Part shown: piece by piece, positions 54,397 through 64,000 of the stretch
How positions within the stretch are numbered: position 1 is the stretch's first letter
How the letters are laid out: the number at the start of each line of letters is the position of its first letter
From: Rhizodiscina lignyota
Taxonomy: Eukaryota > Ascomycota > Dothideomycetes > Aulographales > Rhizodiscinaceae
DNA: 64,000 bases
Assembly: GCA_010015805.1 (NCBI GenBank)
Contig: ML978124.1
Span: 186,001-250,000, forward strand
Reading direction: 5' to 3'
The notes under the pieces: model-generated
The model's database searches: none
Told to the model about the DNA's origin: nothing
Seen by the model: only the letters and a program-made list of their open reading frames with translations
Translations under genes and position numbers: made by a program

Positions 54397-56160
54397 TCAC
54401 ACCACCTGATCCACCATCAAATCCGTTGGCCATCGCGCCGCATCGATTCCATTCCCCCTCGTGCCAACGTTAAAGCCTAGCTGAACCACATCCTGGAACT
54501 GCGCAATTCCCTTCACCTTCCGAATCTTCTTGTCTCCCATCACCGTCGGTGCGCTCCTGTCCTCGAAGAAGTCCGGCTGGAACAATCTCTTCCCACCCTC
54601 ACCAGCTCTTAGCGCCTTCATCGTCACCGGAACAGAGAATCCATTATTGTGCCAATGCTGATACATCGGGTTTCCATGCTCTGCACGGACCTTGGCAAAC
54701 ACGTCGTCTGGGTAGGTCCCGACGAACTTCGCTAGCCACGTGTTGTAGTAGTTCAGCGACAGGTCGATGCTATACGAGCCTCCGCTTTCTGCCTGTCTCA
54801 AGAGCGCGATGATGATCGCACACGAGCCCGCAATACCACAGCCGTAGTCCGTGTGCGGGAATATCGGCGTCACCGGGTCTCCGTGGCCTAACGCCTGTCC
54901 AAAGCCATGGCTAATTCCAGTGCAGGCGTCACTGATTTGCTGCCATCCGCTCCTTTCAACCCACGGGCCGTGCCAGCCATAGCAGTTCACCCTCGCGTAG
55001 ATCATCCCGCGCTCCCGGTTCTCAACCAACTTCAGGATGTCTTCCTGGCTGAAGCCGTACTTGTCCAGAATGTTGGGGCGATAGCTCTGAACTACAACAT
55101 CCGCTTCCATGATGAGCGCACGTAGCTTCTCCCGATCATCCGGATTCCTGAGGTCAATGCTGCAATTCCATTTACCCCAGTTGAGGTCGACGTGCAGACC
55201 ATTGACGTCTGGCAAGTTGGGGGAAGTGCAGCGCATGACACTGGCACCGAAATCCGCGAGACCGCGCGTCACTGTTGGAGCGGCGATGATGCGCGTGAGA
55301 TCGATGACTTTAAGGCCTGCGAGTGGACGTGTGGGGCTGGTCTGTGGTGAATCTGGCCACCAGGGTGCGGTCTGTTTCGGATTTGGGTGCGAATAGATCT
55401 CCCAGAGTCCAACATCAGCATTGGCCTTTCCGTGCTCAGTCGCGGCAAACTCGTCCACGCTGTAGCAGATCGTGCCAGCTTGTCGATATACGTCGTTGTA
55501 CTTGGCGTCTAACTCTTTGCTGCCGATCTTGGCAAAGGCTTCCATGAATGGCTTGACTCCTTCTTCGTAGCTTGGGATATCCATGTTGTGAGGGAGCTCC
55601 ATGCAGTCGAGCGTCGGGTCTGGGTTCAGTGAATTGTGAGTGTGGTAGAAGCGGCCATCCTTGCATTTGTAGATGTTTGTTGCAAGGTTTCTATATTGTG
55701 ACGAATTCATTCCATGCTTATCACAGTTTGGGAAGTATTTCTCGAGCTCCTTATTCGCTCCACGCAGCGTTGTTGGCGTGAGATTCAGACCGCCTTCGGC
55801 AGGATCCAGAGTCCATAAGAGAGTAGCCATGACAAAGAGCACGGCGTGATCGGTATTAATGTTGACATCCTGCGGTTCCACGTTGTATTTGCGCTTCAGC
55901 AATACATTTACCAGCGCCGCTTCAAGCCCTTTCAGGGCAGCCACTGCTTCGGCAAAGCGCCAATTCACTGGTACAGATGGGGACTCGGAACCCCAGAAAT
56001 GAACATGAGAGCTTGCTTCTGTGATCTCCTTTGGGAGATCCTTGGCAACCAAAGGGTTAGAAAGGACGGAGCTTTGAAACACCTTGAAGGCTTCCTCCGG
56101 CACAGAGTACTCGTGAGCACCACTGGAGGAACCATTGGTAGCGCCGTTCACACCATTCAT
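54397..56160 (-). CDS. CoA-transferase family III (CaiB/BaiF) protein
   Basis: Intronless, 587 residues. The first ~270 residues are an extra domain with a duplicated-looking CaiB fold lacking strong motifs. The conserved transferase part follows: 'PLAGLKVIDLTRIIAAPTVTRGLADFGASVMR', 'LNWGKWNCSIDLRNPDD' with the region of the catalytic aspartate, and 'ADVVVQSYRPNILDKYGF'. Family III enzymes move coenzyme A between carboxylic acids, for example in formate/oxalate, carnitine or alpha-methylacyl-CoA metabolism. Fungal members of this length have mostly not been tested. The substrate is unknown. No organelle signal is evident. Confidence 0.92.
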   Translation of the reverse strand: MNGVNGATNGSSSGAHEYSVPEEAFKVFQSSVLSNPLVAKDLPKEITEASSHVHFWGSESPSVPVNWRFAEAVAALKGLEAALVNVLLKRKYNVEPQDVNINTDHAVLFVMATLLWTLDPAEGGLNLTPTTLRGANKELEKYFPNCDKHGMNSSQYRNLATNIYKCKDGRFYHTHNSLNPDPTLDCMELPHNMDIPSYEEGVKPFMEAFAKIGSKELDAKYNDVYRQAGTICYSVDEFAATEHGKANADVGLWEIYSHPNPKQTAPWWPDSPQTSPTRPLAGLKVIDLTRIIAAPTVTRGLADFGASVMRCTSPNLPDVNGLHVDLNWGKWNCSIDLRNPDDREKLRALIMEADVVVQSYRPNILDKYGFSQEDILKLVENRERGMIYARVNCYGWHGPWVERSGWQQISDACTGISHGFGQALGHGDPVTPIFPHTDYGCGIAGSCAIIIALLRQAESGGSYSIDLSLNYYNTWLAKFVGTYPDDVFAKVRAEHGNPMYQHWHNNGFSVPVTMKALRAGEGGKRLFQPDFFEDRSAPTVMGDKKIRKVKGIAQFQDVVQLGFNVGTRGNGIDAARWPTDLMVDQVV

Positions 56161-56909
56161 ATTGAAAATAATTTAGATTGTAGATGAAATGAATACAAGT
56201 AACAGCATGTGGGGATAAAAGAATTCACGACTCCAAAGTAGTAGTATGTCTGCATACCTATGTATAACCAGAACACAGACGGCTCAACCGGCCGGCGGCT
56301 AAGCATGCGGAGAAGATCGGTGGTCTGCAGACCATTTGCATATGACCCCGAGACTACCGACCGAGCAAGTTGGTCTGCAGGTCATCAAAAACTACCTTAC
56401 CCCGGATCGGAAGCAAGTCGATGGCTCGGAGCGGCTAGAGGGCGAGAGCGATCATTCGCGGACCGCCATGAGCTATGGAGTATGTAAGCCAATAACAATA
56501 GCTTATATACGAAGTCAACCACAGCTTTTGCGTAGCAACCGGAAAAGACGAAACTTATCCGTTTCCCGTGCCTTGGAGGAGCTCGAGCGCGCCGCGGAGA
56601 TGAGTAACAACGTCTCTGTGAACTTGCGGCGACAAACTGTCCGCGAGCACCAAACTGGGAAATTGCCGAATATCTTCTCCAAAATCCAGAAACGATGCGA
56701 TGAGAGATTCCTAAGCTGAACGATGTCTTCTCAAAATTGAATATAGTAGCATGAAAACATGCATTTCTCAAGTGTGAGACATGGAAAAGCCGGAGAACTT
56801 GCACAACAGAGGTTCAATATTGATAAATACCTTCTATATGCAATTATCCAATCATCCTTGCGGAATCGAGCCAGTTCTACCGTTTTATCGCTTGATATGA
56901 CAAGCATGT
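56161..56909. other. Intergenic, 0.75 kb
   Basis: CoA-transferase promoter and the flank of the HET remnant. Open frames of 75-135 residues overlap on both strands but show no family features; none is supported as a gene. Confidence 0.5.
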
Positions 56910-57627
56910 TCAGGCAAGTACTCTATATCCTTTACAATTTAGTATGAGGTGGTGCAGTCCCCAGCAATATGAGAGCGCTTTGTACTCCCAGTCTGCTTTG
57001 ACACTGTCGGTTAGCTTCATATCATGATCATTGTCTTTGAAGGCGAAAACGTCTATCATACGCTTCGAGAGAATGTCTTCCCTTGCAAGAAGCTGTGACA
57101 CTATGGACCGCCCACATTCATGAGTCGTCAAGCAGTCGTCAAGAGATTTTCGAGAGAATTGGAATGATGACTCTAATGTGGTATCAATATACCTTAGTAC
57201 TGAAGCATTTGACATTCCATTGACATTCCATTGACAAGACAGCACTCTGTTGATGGAAAGGTCAGTGTAAGGCCACACCGCCATCAAAGCTCTCCCATTG
57301 CCGGCTTACTGACTTACCAGCACTCCTGTAGAGATGACCAAATTCCCCTCACGACATATACCATCCTTCCATTTCACAGCCCCCATTTTACGGAACTGAA
57401 GTATTAAGTGAGAGTGGGGCTCCCCCGGGGTGCCTGGTAACTCTTCTAAGGAGAAGTGGCCACAATCATTTGACCAGCACTCGAACTTCCCCATCTCGCG
57501 CTGCATAGTCCAGCACACCCAGCATTTGAGAGCACTATCAATTAGCATTGTTGGCATCTTCATAATGACGATAACCTCCGAATTTGAGCAAATCCTCAAG
57601 GACAATCCCACTGCACATGCTGCATAG
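56910..57627 (-). pseudogene. HET-domain (heterokaryon incompatibility) gene remnant
   Basis: On the minus strand, a leading segment (around 57611-57306) resembles the N-terminal region that precedes HET domains ('REMGKFECWSNDCGHFSLEELPG'), and a second segment carries the domain start 'YKALSYCWG', the best-known HET motif. The rest of the domain is absent, so the copy is incomplete and looks like a decayed fossil. A 12-base unit (attccattgaca) is tandemly duplicated near 57210-57236. HET proteins trigger cell death when unlike fungal individuals fuse; such loci are often found as relics, and this copy is unlikely to act. Confidence 0.65.
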
Positions 57628-57934
57628 CTCTTCCTGTTTGATCACTCTAAAGTGATCGATTTCATCGCTTCCTGTATGCATATTAGTGTAATTGTAAGAA
57701 AGTGAATATAATGAATTACAGCTATGTAAAATAACTCAAGACATTTGAAGGAAGTCACCTTTGTATACATAGTAAAGATCAAGTAATTGAAGGGAGAGGT
57801 AGAAGTAGAGATTAATTATGGGGTGTACATACTACAGAGGTTTAGTACCGATATCGATAACAGTTTTTGAAACTATTTCTTCGCACCCACAACGCCCACT
57901 TTCACAATTTCAGCACAAGAAAGAGTATTCACAA
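57628..57934. other. Short divergent spacer
   Basis: 300 AT-rich bases upstream of SLX9. No gene recognised. Confidence 0.55.
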
Positions 57935-58470
57935 ATGGTAAGAAGCTTTGGAATGTGTATTCTAATAATTGTCCTCACCAAATATAACAGGCTCCAATCA
58001 AAAGTTCATCAACCAAACCCCGGGGGCTTGGAGCAAAGACCCCAACTTCATACCCTTCCTCGTCCACTACGTTCTCTAGCTCGAAGAAAGACAAACGGAC
58101 GATCAAGCACTCCACATTCGTCAGCAAAATCGCAAAGAACAGTGCAACAGGCAACAAGAAGCGACGGCGGCCCAGCAAGAAGCTCGTCACAACCCTTGAA
58201 TCGCTCGCCGACGCACTTCCAGACCTTGGAGATGAGAATATCAGTGGGAACACAAGCGAGCTGCTGAAGCAGGCGAATTTTAGGCACAAGAGCCTGAAGA
58301 CACGCCCAGGCTCGATGAAAAGGAAGGTCAAGATGGAGAAGGCGGAGAGGGAGCGCTTTGGGATGAATATGGCGCAGTTGGCGAGTGTGCAAAAGGGAGC
58401 TGGTGGTGTTGCGGGTGGGCTGGAAGCGTTGAGACGACATATCGCGGAGCAGATGAAGAGCTCGGGATGA
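57935..58470 (+). CDS. SLX9: Ribosome biogenesis protein Slx9, single-codon first exon
   Basis: The start codon sits alone before an intron (57935-57937, then 57938-57990, GTAAGA...ACAG), and exon 2 runs 57991-58470, giving 160 residues. The protein opens 'MAPIKSSSTKPRGL', continues with 'KKDKRTIKHSTFVSKIAK', the basic block 'KKRRRPSKKLVTTLESLADALPD', and ends with 'RHKSLKTRPGSMKRKVKMEKAERERFGMNMAQLASV' and 'ALRRHIAEQMK'. These are the conserved segments of the Slx9/FAM207A family. Slx9 acts in the nucleolus on pre-40S assembly and export. Because the first exon is one codon long, simple open-frame searches overlook it. It ends 144 bases from a convergent small-protein gene. Confidence 0.92.
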
Positions 58471-58613
58471 ATGTGCGATTGGTTTACAGATCGAAGAAGC
58501 GATAGTATGAGGTTGCCAACCTCCTGTCGACAATGGCGAAATCACCACGTTGAACCATATCCAACTACCTCCCTATTTCTACCTCCAACACAGCCACTTG
58601 CCATCACACTGCA

Positions 58614-58940
58614 TCACGGCACTTCCCCAACCCCATAACTAAAAAATCCATTCACCGAAAACGGACAATCCGCACCACTCACGATTGCGCCTCCACCGCA
58701 CTCCTGCTCCTGGTATGGATAGAATAGGAAGTCGCTCTCGTCCTGGGTGAAGCGATAGCTGTATGCTGGGCCGAAGCTAGGAACGCATTCTTTGTTCTCG
58801 TCACCTGAGTCCTGCAGCACCACGTTGCCTTGGCAGGACTGGTCGTCGTAGAAGGTGACAGACCATTCGGAGGCGTGGGTAAGGTGGGTGGTTGAGGCCA
58901 GCAGGAGGATGGTAGAGAGAGATGGGAAGAGCAGCTTCAT
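58614..58940 (-). CDS. Small secreted cysteine-containing protein
   Basis: Intronless, 108 residues. A clear signal peptide (residues 1-23, 'MKLLFPSLSTILLLASTTHLTHA') leads to a mature chain of ~85 residues with four cysteines, enough for two disulfides. The body is rich in Gly, Tyr, Phe and acidic residues ('YDDQSCQGNVVLQDSGDENKECVPSFGPAYSYRF'). Size and layout match candidate effectors or small beta-rich secreted proteins. I do not recognise a family. The gene converges on SLX9. Confidence 0.75.
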   Translation of the reverse strand: MKLLFPSLSTILLLASTTHLTHASEWSVTFYDDQSCQGNVVLQDSGDENKECVPSFGPAYSYRFTQDESDFLFYPYQEQECGGGAIVSGADCPFSVNGFFSYGVGEVP

Positions 58941-59600
58941 GATTTCTTGTGCTGGAATGTCGAGGATTTACCTGGAGGGTGAGAATCGAGGGTAAGAAGG
59001 CTAGTGGATGAACAGTAGCGAGAAGAATTCCACACTGCCTCTGCCTGAGCAGCCATTATTCAGTGCAATTTATATTGCTTAAATGTAAACCTCTAGCTAC
59101 CTCCATTCTCAGGAAGTACTAGGAAACTACCATCTTTGAAATATTCCCTTCCCGCTCACTTCGCATGCTCCATGAAACGCCCCACAGATCGACATCTTCC
59201 GGACTCAAAAGGACAAATGCATAGATAATGGGGGCCGTATGCTTCGCAAGCCGTACTCCTCTATCGAACGGCACTTAGAACCCTTCGTAAAGACTACAAG
59301 AGTGGGAAATGGTTGTGACTGATCGACCATTTTCCTCCCCATGAAGATTCATTGCGAAAACGCAGGAATAGCAAAACGAGGATGTCTTAGGTAAGGGAAA
59401 CAAGATGGGTATATTGATAATTCTAATAACTTGGTTGACCCAATTACAAGGTTCTGTAAGATCCATCATCTAAGCTCGCTGTCCGCGAAGAAAGGACCAG
59501 ATGTATTCGGATCAGCAAGAAAGATATCCCCTTAGAGGCAGCCCAGAGGCATTCTGCTGATCGACACACTCTTCTCCAAACAGCTTCCCCAAATGTACCC
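58941..59600. other. Intergenic, 0.66 kb
   Basis: Promoter of the small secreted protein and 3' flank of the LAA2-like gene. No gene or repeat recognised. Confidence 0.55.
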
Positions 59601-61386
59601 TCACTTCCGCACACTCCTAGCATGCTTAACCAGATTCTCAATCACCCCCTCAAACGCCTCCTTCTCTCTGCCTGCCTCCTCCCTTCTCTCCTCCCAATAC
59701 CGCAACACTTCCCTCCCCACCCTACATACATCATGCAGTCGCTCGACATGTCCTTCCAACTCCTTATCGCTCATCCCCTCCAGCGCCTCTGCAGTCGTAT
59801 TCCCTAATACCGTCGCCGCGCTGCGATCCCAATCAGGCGGCGGCGCGGGGCCTCTCTGCTTCCGCTCCCTTCTCCTTTGTGCTGCGGATTCCGTGCTCGC
59901 GATGCTGCTGTTTGAATCGTTCCTTTGCTTCAGCCTCAGTTGCGCGGGGTTCAATCTGTCGTCGCTGCTGGGGCGGGGACTGCGCCCGGGATGGTCGAAG
60001 CTAGGTAAGATGAGTTTCTTCTGTGTGCTGCGGGGTAGGATCTCGTCGAGGTCGAGGGGTACGCCAATGGACACGAGGAACATGCGGCGGATGTGGGAGC
60101 GCGTCCAATTGGGTGGTTGGATTGGGGGAGGGGCGACGAGTTGGGACCAGAGAGAGTGGGAACGGTCGGTTAGGAAGGGGGTTGTTTGGGGTGGGAATTT
60201 TTGTGTATCGATGGTTGTGGGGCGGTCGTGATTTGTTCGTGGGAAAAGTTGGGGCAGGAACGAGGATGTGATGTCTTGAATTTCGGTGTCGTCGAGGGGG
60301 CGAAAGTCAGGAATGGGCTGTGGTGGGATGTTAGCAATAGGGAACGGAGATAAAGCAGATCGATGGAAGTTGACGATGGGAAAGACAAAAGAGAAGCAAA
60401 CGAAGTAATAAGATTGCCGCGAGGCATATTGATGTGTCTATAAGCTCGCTACTTACAAATGATGGTTTCGTGATAGGTGGTGCAGTAGGAGGTGCAGGCT
60501 CTGCTGCGAAGCCATTCGAAATCCCAGCCGGCTGAGCAGATGTGAAGCCGTCATCAAAATCTCCAAAGTCATCATCGTCACCGCCCTCTCCACCACCTTC
60601 TTCAAAGTCGTCAAAGTCATCACCGAAGCCCTCCTCGTCCTCTGCATCGTCCTCTGCATCGTCCGCCTTGTCCCACTCGTTCTTGGCTTGCGTTTGCTCG
60701 GCAGTCGTGAGTTCTACGGGGCTGGGGGATCTGTTCGACTCTGTTGGCAAACATTCTTCGTCAACCGGCGCTCTGAAGACGTCGGCGTATCACAAAGGAA
60801 ATAAAGGGAACTCACCATTCCAGGGATTCGTAGTCCTTGTTTCGGGACTCTTGATGATCTCGTCAGGCAGAGCGTCCATCTTCCTCTTCTCATACGCCTC
60901 TGTGCCAGGCACATCACCGTATGCAGGAGTATCTGGGTCGACCTTCTCCACCACCATCTTCGGTACTGGAGTGCCTCCGGGTGTGGAGGGCCTGTCTTCT
61001 GGCCGTAGCCTCGAAGTTGACCTGCTCCTCATGCCGTCGGGCACGACTTCAACTTCGTCTGGCACAGCATCTGCCAGACGCTGCTTGTACGCTTCAGTGT
61101 TTGGCACTTCGCCATAGCGCGGTTCTGTGTCGACGCGCTCAACACGAGTCATGGGAACAGGAGAGTTGGAGGCATTGCTGGTACTGTGTGAATGGCCGCT
61201 AGCACGAGGATTGCGACCTTCTGAGGCATCTGAGAAGTGCTCGTTCTCATCTGAGGAAGCTATAGGGTAGTTAGAGGAGGAGCACGGAAAGCTGCGGAAA
61301 GTCTTGCTTGACGTACCTAGCTCGTGTGCTCCTGGGTCTTCGAGATCATGGTGGGCAGCCTTTGTGGGCGGTGAAAGGTCTGTCAT
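59601..61386 (-). CDS. Acidic LAA2-like (DUF5102) protein, four exons
   Basis: Minus-strand exons 61386-61317, 61259-60816, 60740-60457 and 60317-59601 give 504 residues. The first intron is a multiple of three and stop-free, so it also reads as coding. The N-terminal half has repeated 'YGEVPNTEAYKQR' / 'YGDVPGTEAYEKR' units, then an acidic block with 'EEGFGDDFDDFEEG' and 'DDDFGDFDDGF'. The C-terminal half starts 'PIPDFRPLDDTEI' and contains the conserved 'IRRMFLVSIGVPLDLDEILP', followed by a charged coiled-coil-like end. DFGDF-type motifs bind the gamma-ear of clathrin adaptors, and the conserved block recalls the fungal DUF5102/LAA2 family, from memory, which helps recruit AP-1 at endosomes. 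Confidence 0.75.
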
Positions 61387-61788
61387 GCTGAGGGAGCTAA
61401 AGGAGGTGGTTCTGAGAGGAAAGCGGAGTTTAAGGAGAGAATAGATGTTTGTAGGGGTGGTAGCTAAGGTGATGAGGGCATCTCCGTGGTTGTCTTGAAG
61501 CTCTTAGACAAAGCTGATTTGCACAGCCACTCTTTCTTGACCATCTTGTAAATGTTTCTCCGACGTCCGAGAGTCCGTGCATGGGCTGCGGAGCTGTAGC
61601 TTTTGCACGTCGCGCTCTCGAAGCAACACCACAAAAGCTGTTTGCACGCGTCGACGCTGCACACAACCTTTTCTCTACCTTTAAATGCTCCACCTTCGTG
61701 CGTACTGAGACGTTCACAGTTCATTGCAACTGGTTGGGTCCCATAAACACCTACCAACATACCCCCCTCACACATTCCACGCACGATC
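61387..61788. promoter_or_regulatory. Shared promoter of the LAA2-like gene and NSP1
   Basis: 400 bases between divergent starts. No TATA box; the region is moderately GC-rich, which suits two constitutive genes. The promoter role is inferred from position only. Confidence 0.45.
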
Positions 61789-64000
61789 ATGAACGAGTCC
61801 CCAAACTGGAGCTTTGGCTCCACGCCAGGCTCGTCAGCACCCACTTCTTCAGCTGCTGCAACGACTAGTGCAGCCGCGCCATTGTTCGGTAGCGCTTTTG
61901 GGAGTGGTAGCACGTTTGGTAATACTCCCACGTCTGGTGCTGAGAACAAACCAAACCCATTTGGAGGTGGCACCTTGTTTGGCAAGACTCCAACGTCTGG
62001 TGCCGAGAACAAACAGTTTGGCAGCGTCTTTGGTACCCCCACAACAGCGTCGAGCGGCACGTCGAGCGGAGCTCTCTTTGGTGGAACAACATCGGGAACG
62101 AGCATGTTTGGCGGCGCGACATCATCCGCGGGAGGATCGAGTACAAGCGTTTTCGGCGGCGCGACTTCTACAGCAGGTGGCTCAGGTACGAGCCTCTTCG
62201 GCGGCGGGGCGTCTACCACAGGAGGTTCAAGTACGAACATCTTTGGTAGTGGGACATCTGCTGCAGGAGGCTCAGAATCGAGTGCGACTTCCACTGCGGG
62301 AGGTTCAGGTACGAGCCTATTTGGATCCTCAAGCACACCGGCAACATCAACATCAAACCCTTTTGCAGGTGGTGCTTTAACAGGGGGAGTGAAGGCCTCA
62401 CCATTTGGGACCCCTGGAGCATCGGGAGGTTTGTTTGGAGGTGGGGGAAGCGGCACCAGTACTCCTGGTACTGGCTTCTCCTTTGGTGCATCAAAACCAG
62501 GCAACGATACTCCAAAGACCACGGCAGCGGCTCCATCATCCAACATCTTCTCATCAAAACTAAGCGACACACCTGCTACGACCGCTCCAACCCAACAAAA
62601 TGCCTTCGGTACTGGCTCGAGCACTAGCCTCTTTGGGGGACAATCGCAAAGTGGCATTGGAAACACCGGAGGCAGCTTGTTCGGCACGCCAGTTTCTTCG
62701 GCGGCGGCTAGTACGCCTGCTACCACCGCTCCTCAGACGGGAGGTGGGTTGTTTGGAGCGACATCGCAAGGTTCAACTACTCCGGCTACCCTTTTTGGCG
62801 GACACGGTCAAAGCAGTGGTGGAAGTGCCACAAGCGCCCTATTTAGCAGTCTTACCAAAACACCAGCGACTTCGGGTCCGGCTACGAGTGCGCCGGCTAC
62901 GACCGCCCAGACGCCCCAGAACATCTTCGGACCTGCCTCTAATTCATCGTCGACTACGCCTGGCATTTTTGGTGGACAGCCGCAGGGTGGTACCGGGAGC
63001 ACAGGAGGTAGTTTGTTCAGTAACCAGGGCAAGCCGGCAGCCTCTGCAGCTCAAACTGCCAGTACGCCTGCCGCAAACAAGCCTCTGTTTGCCTCTACAA
63101 CTCCGGCTGCTCCTCCACCATCCCTCAACTTTGGAACTGGATCGCAATCTTCCGCCCCAGCTGCATCTAGCGCACTGTCAAATCTTTTCGGCAAGGCGGC
63201 CCCAGGCACAACCATGAACCTGTTTGGCAAAACTCTAGACCTAGGCCAGACACACAGCGGCTCATCGACACCTGCACCGACTACCACTACAACGAGCTCC
63301 GCACCAGTAGCAGTCCCAGCTCTCTTTCAGCCTTCAGCTAGTGCGCAGCAGCAACAACAGTCAGGAGGACTTTTCAAGTTGCCCGGAACAACCGCTGCTT
63401 CTCAGGGCACGTCTGCAACAAAACCTGCTGGAAATCTATTCGGAACACCTGGTTCTACGCCTGCGGCCGATTCCTCAGGAATGACGCCAAATCTCTTCAG
63501 TGGTTTGGGCCAATCGAAGCCTTCTACACCAGCTGCGTCAGGCGCGTCAGCAGCTCCGTCAGCCCCAGCAACATCCGCATCATCATCGAATCTCTTCGGT
63601 AGCACGCCAGCGACATCTGCACCATCTGCAAACCTCTTCAGCGGTCTAGGCGGTTCAAGTGGCACCGCTAAAACAACAACATCTGCTGCGGCAGCTACTA
63701 CAGCTGCACCGGCAGCAGGTAATGTTTTCGGTGGCTTGGGCAGCTCAAAGCCAGCTGCAACAACTACCACAAACGCCACCGCAGGACCGTCCACCACCGC
63801 GACATCCGGCCCCTCAACTTCTGCACCTGCTCCCAGCGGCACAACGACGTCGAGTACGCCCGCAGCGGACTCTACAGCCGCCCTGGGCTCCTCAACCACA
63901 GGTCCCGCGCCCTCGCAACAGTCTCGCCTTCGCCAAAGAACTCTTGACGATATCCTCACCCGCTGGGCCACAGACCTGACAAAATACCAGAAGGAATTCA
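61789..64000 (+). CDS. NSP1: FG-repeat nucleoporin Nsp1, 3' partial
   Basis: Open from the ATG at 61789 to the right window edge without a stop (737 residues seen). The N-terminal ~700 residues are a low-complexity FG-repeat region with dozens of FG, GLFG-like 'LFG' and 'FGGxx' units in a Ser/Thr/Ala/Gly/Pro background, with almost no large hydrophobics other than the phenylalanines. At residue ~710 the composition changes to 'LRQRTLDDILTRWATDLTKYQKEF', the start of the Nsp1 coiled-coil domain that anchors the protein with Nup57/Nup49 and Nup82. Nsp1 forms the permeability barrier of the nuclear pore. The FG count and repeat regularity differ from the yeast FSFG repeats, as in other filamentous fungi. 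Confidence 0.93.
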   Translation, partial: MNESPNWSFGSTPGSSAPTSSAAATTSAAAPLFGSAFGSGSTFGNTPTSGAENKPNPFGGGTLFGKTPTSGAENKQFGSVFGTPTTASSGTSSGALFGGTTSGTSMFGGATSSAGGSSTSVFGGATSTAGGSGTSLFGGGASTTGGSSTNIFGSGTSAAGGSESSATSTAGGSGTSLFGSSSTPATSTSNPFAGGALTGGVKASPFGTPGASGGLFGGGGSGTSTPGTGFSFGASKPGNDTPKTTAAAPSSNIFSSKLSDTPATTAPTQQNAFGTGSSTSLFGGQSQSGIGNTGGSLFGTPVSSAAASTPATTAPQTGGGLFGATSQGSTTPATLFGGHGQSSGGSATSALFSSLTKTPATSGPATSAPATTAQTPQNIFGPASNSSSTTPGIFGGQPQGGTGSTGGSLFSNQGKPAASAAQTASTPAANKPLFASTTPAAPPPSLNFGTGSQSSAPAASSALSNLFGKAAPGTTMNLFGKTLDLGQTHSGSSTPAPTTTTTSSAPVAVPALFQPSASAQQQQQSGGLFKLPGTTAASQGTSATKPAGNLFGTPGSTPAADSSGMTPNLFSGLGQSKPSTPAASGASAAPSAPATSASSSNLFGSTPATSAPSANLFSGLGGSSGTAKTTTSAAAATTAAPAAGNVFGGLGSSKPAATTTTNATAGPSTTATSGPSTSAPAPSGTTTSSTPAADSTAALGSSTTGPAPSQQSRLRQRTLDDILTRWATDLTKYQKEF

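Noticed and set aside
61464-62726. A 420-residue open frame antisense to NSP1
   Set aside because: It is the mirror of a long low-complexity FG/Ser/Thr/Ala coding strand: stop codons are rare there on both strands. Its protein is a proline/valine-rich run without domains, while the plus frame has an ATG and the Nsp1 C-terminal domain.
63402-63971. Second long antisense frame in NSP1
   Set aside because: Same reason: composition shadow of the FG-repeat strand, no features of its own.
1-64000. tRNA genes, CRISPR arrays, intact transposons
   Set aside because: Scattered GTTCGA-like words are not accompanied by acceptor stems or other tRNA arms; CRISPR arrays are not expected in a fungus; and no transposase, reverse transcriptase or terminal-repeat pair was seen.

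Overview
The window is nuclear DNA of a filamentous ascomycete (Pezizomycotina). The evidence is: about thirty protein genes, most interrupted by 47-85 nt GT-AG introns; a WC-2 type PAS/GATA photoreceptor partner; a Zn2Cys6 regulator; an RTA1 protein; a HET-domain remnant; and the core genes RAD50, SLX9 and NSP1. The gene mix suggests Leotiomycetes or a relative, but the sequence alone does not settle the class. No PKS, NRPS or terpene synthase, no intact transposon, no viral element, no CRISPR array and no convincing tRNA gene was seen.

Left part (1-43.6 kb) is rich in accessory and metabolic genes. In order: a GH1 glycosidase cut by the window edge, a six-exon cytochrome P450, a large secreted protein, a sulfite-oxidase-like molybdoenzyme, a secreted GMC oxidoreductase, an Osm1-like fumarate reductase, a six-helix membrane protein, a Zn2Cys6 regulator, an RTA1 protein, a Baeyer-Villiger monooxygenase (BVMO), a large membrane protein with an ectodomain, a secreted haem peroxidase, a GPR1/FUN34/YaaH acetate transporter, an alpha/beta hydrolase, a D-threonine-aldolase-like PLP enzyme, an SDR, a DUF3176 membrane protein and a peroxisomal acyl-CoA oxidase ending in SKL. 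Several could form one oxidative catabolic route (BVMO, hydrolase, SDR, acyl-CoA oxidase, and a CaiB-type CoA-transferase further right), but genes of no related function lie between them, so this is a hypothesis, not a cluster call.

Right part (43.6-64 kb) is mostly conserved core. RAD50 and WC-2 diverge from a short shared promoter. They are followed by a DOMON/cytochrome b561 gene that carries an apparent frame break, a single-pass membrane protein, a CoA-transferase, a HET-domain remnant, SLX9 (in two exons), a small secreted cysteine-containing protein, a LAA2-like acidic trafficking protein and the FG nucleoporin NSP1, which runs off the right edge.

Many genes had to be assembled by joining exons. 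For each multi-exon model I checked that the summed exon length is divisible by three and that the joined frames carry the family motifs; the DOMON-b561 gene is the one that fails this test. A handful of splice positions may be off by a base. All family names come from motif recognition by eye; no database search was run.
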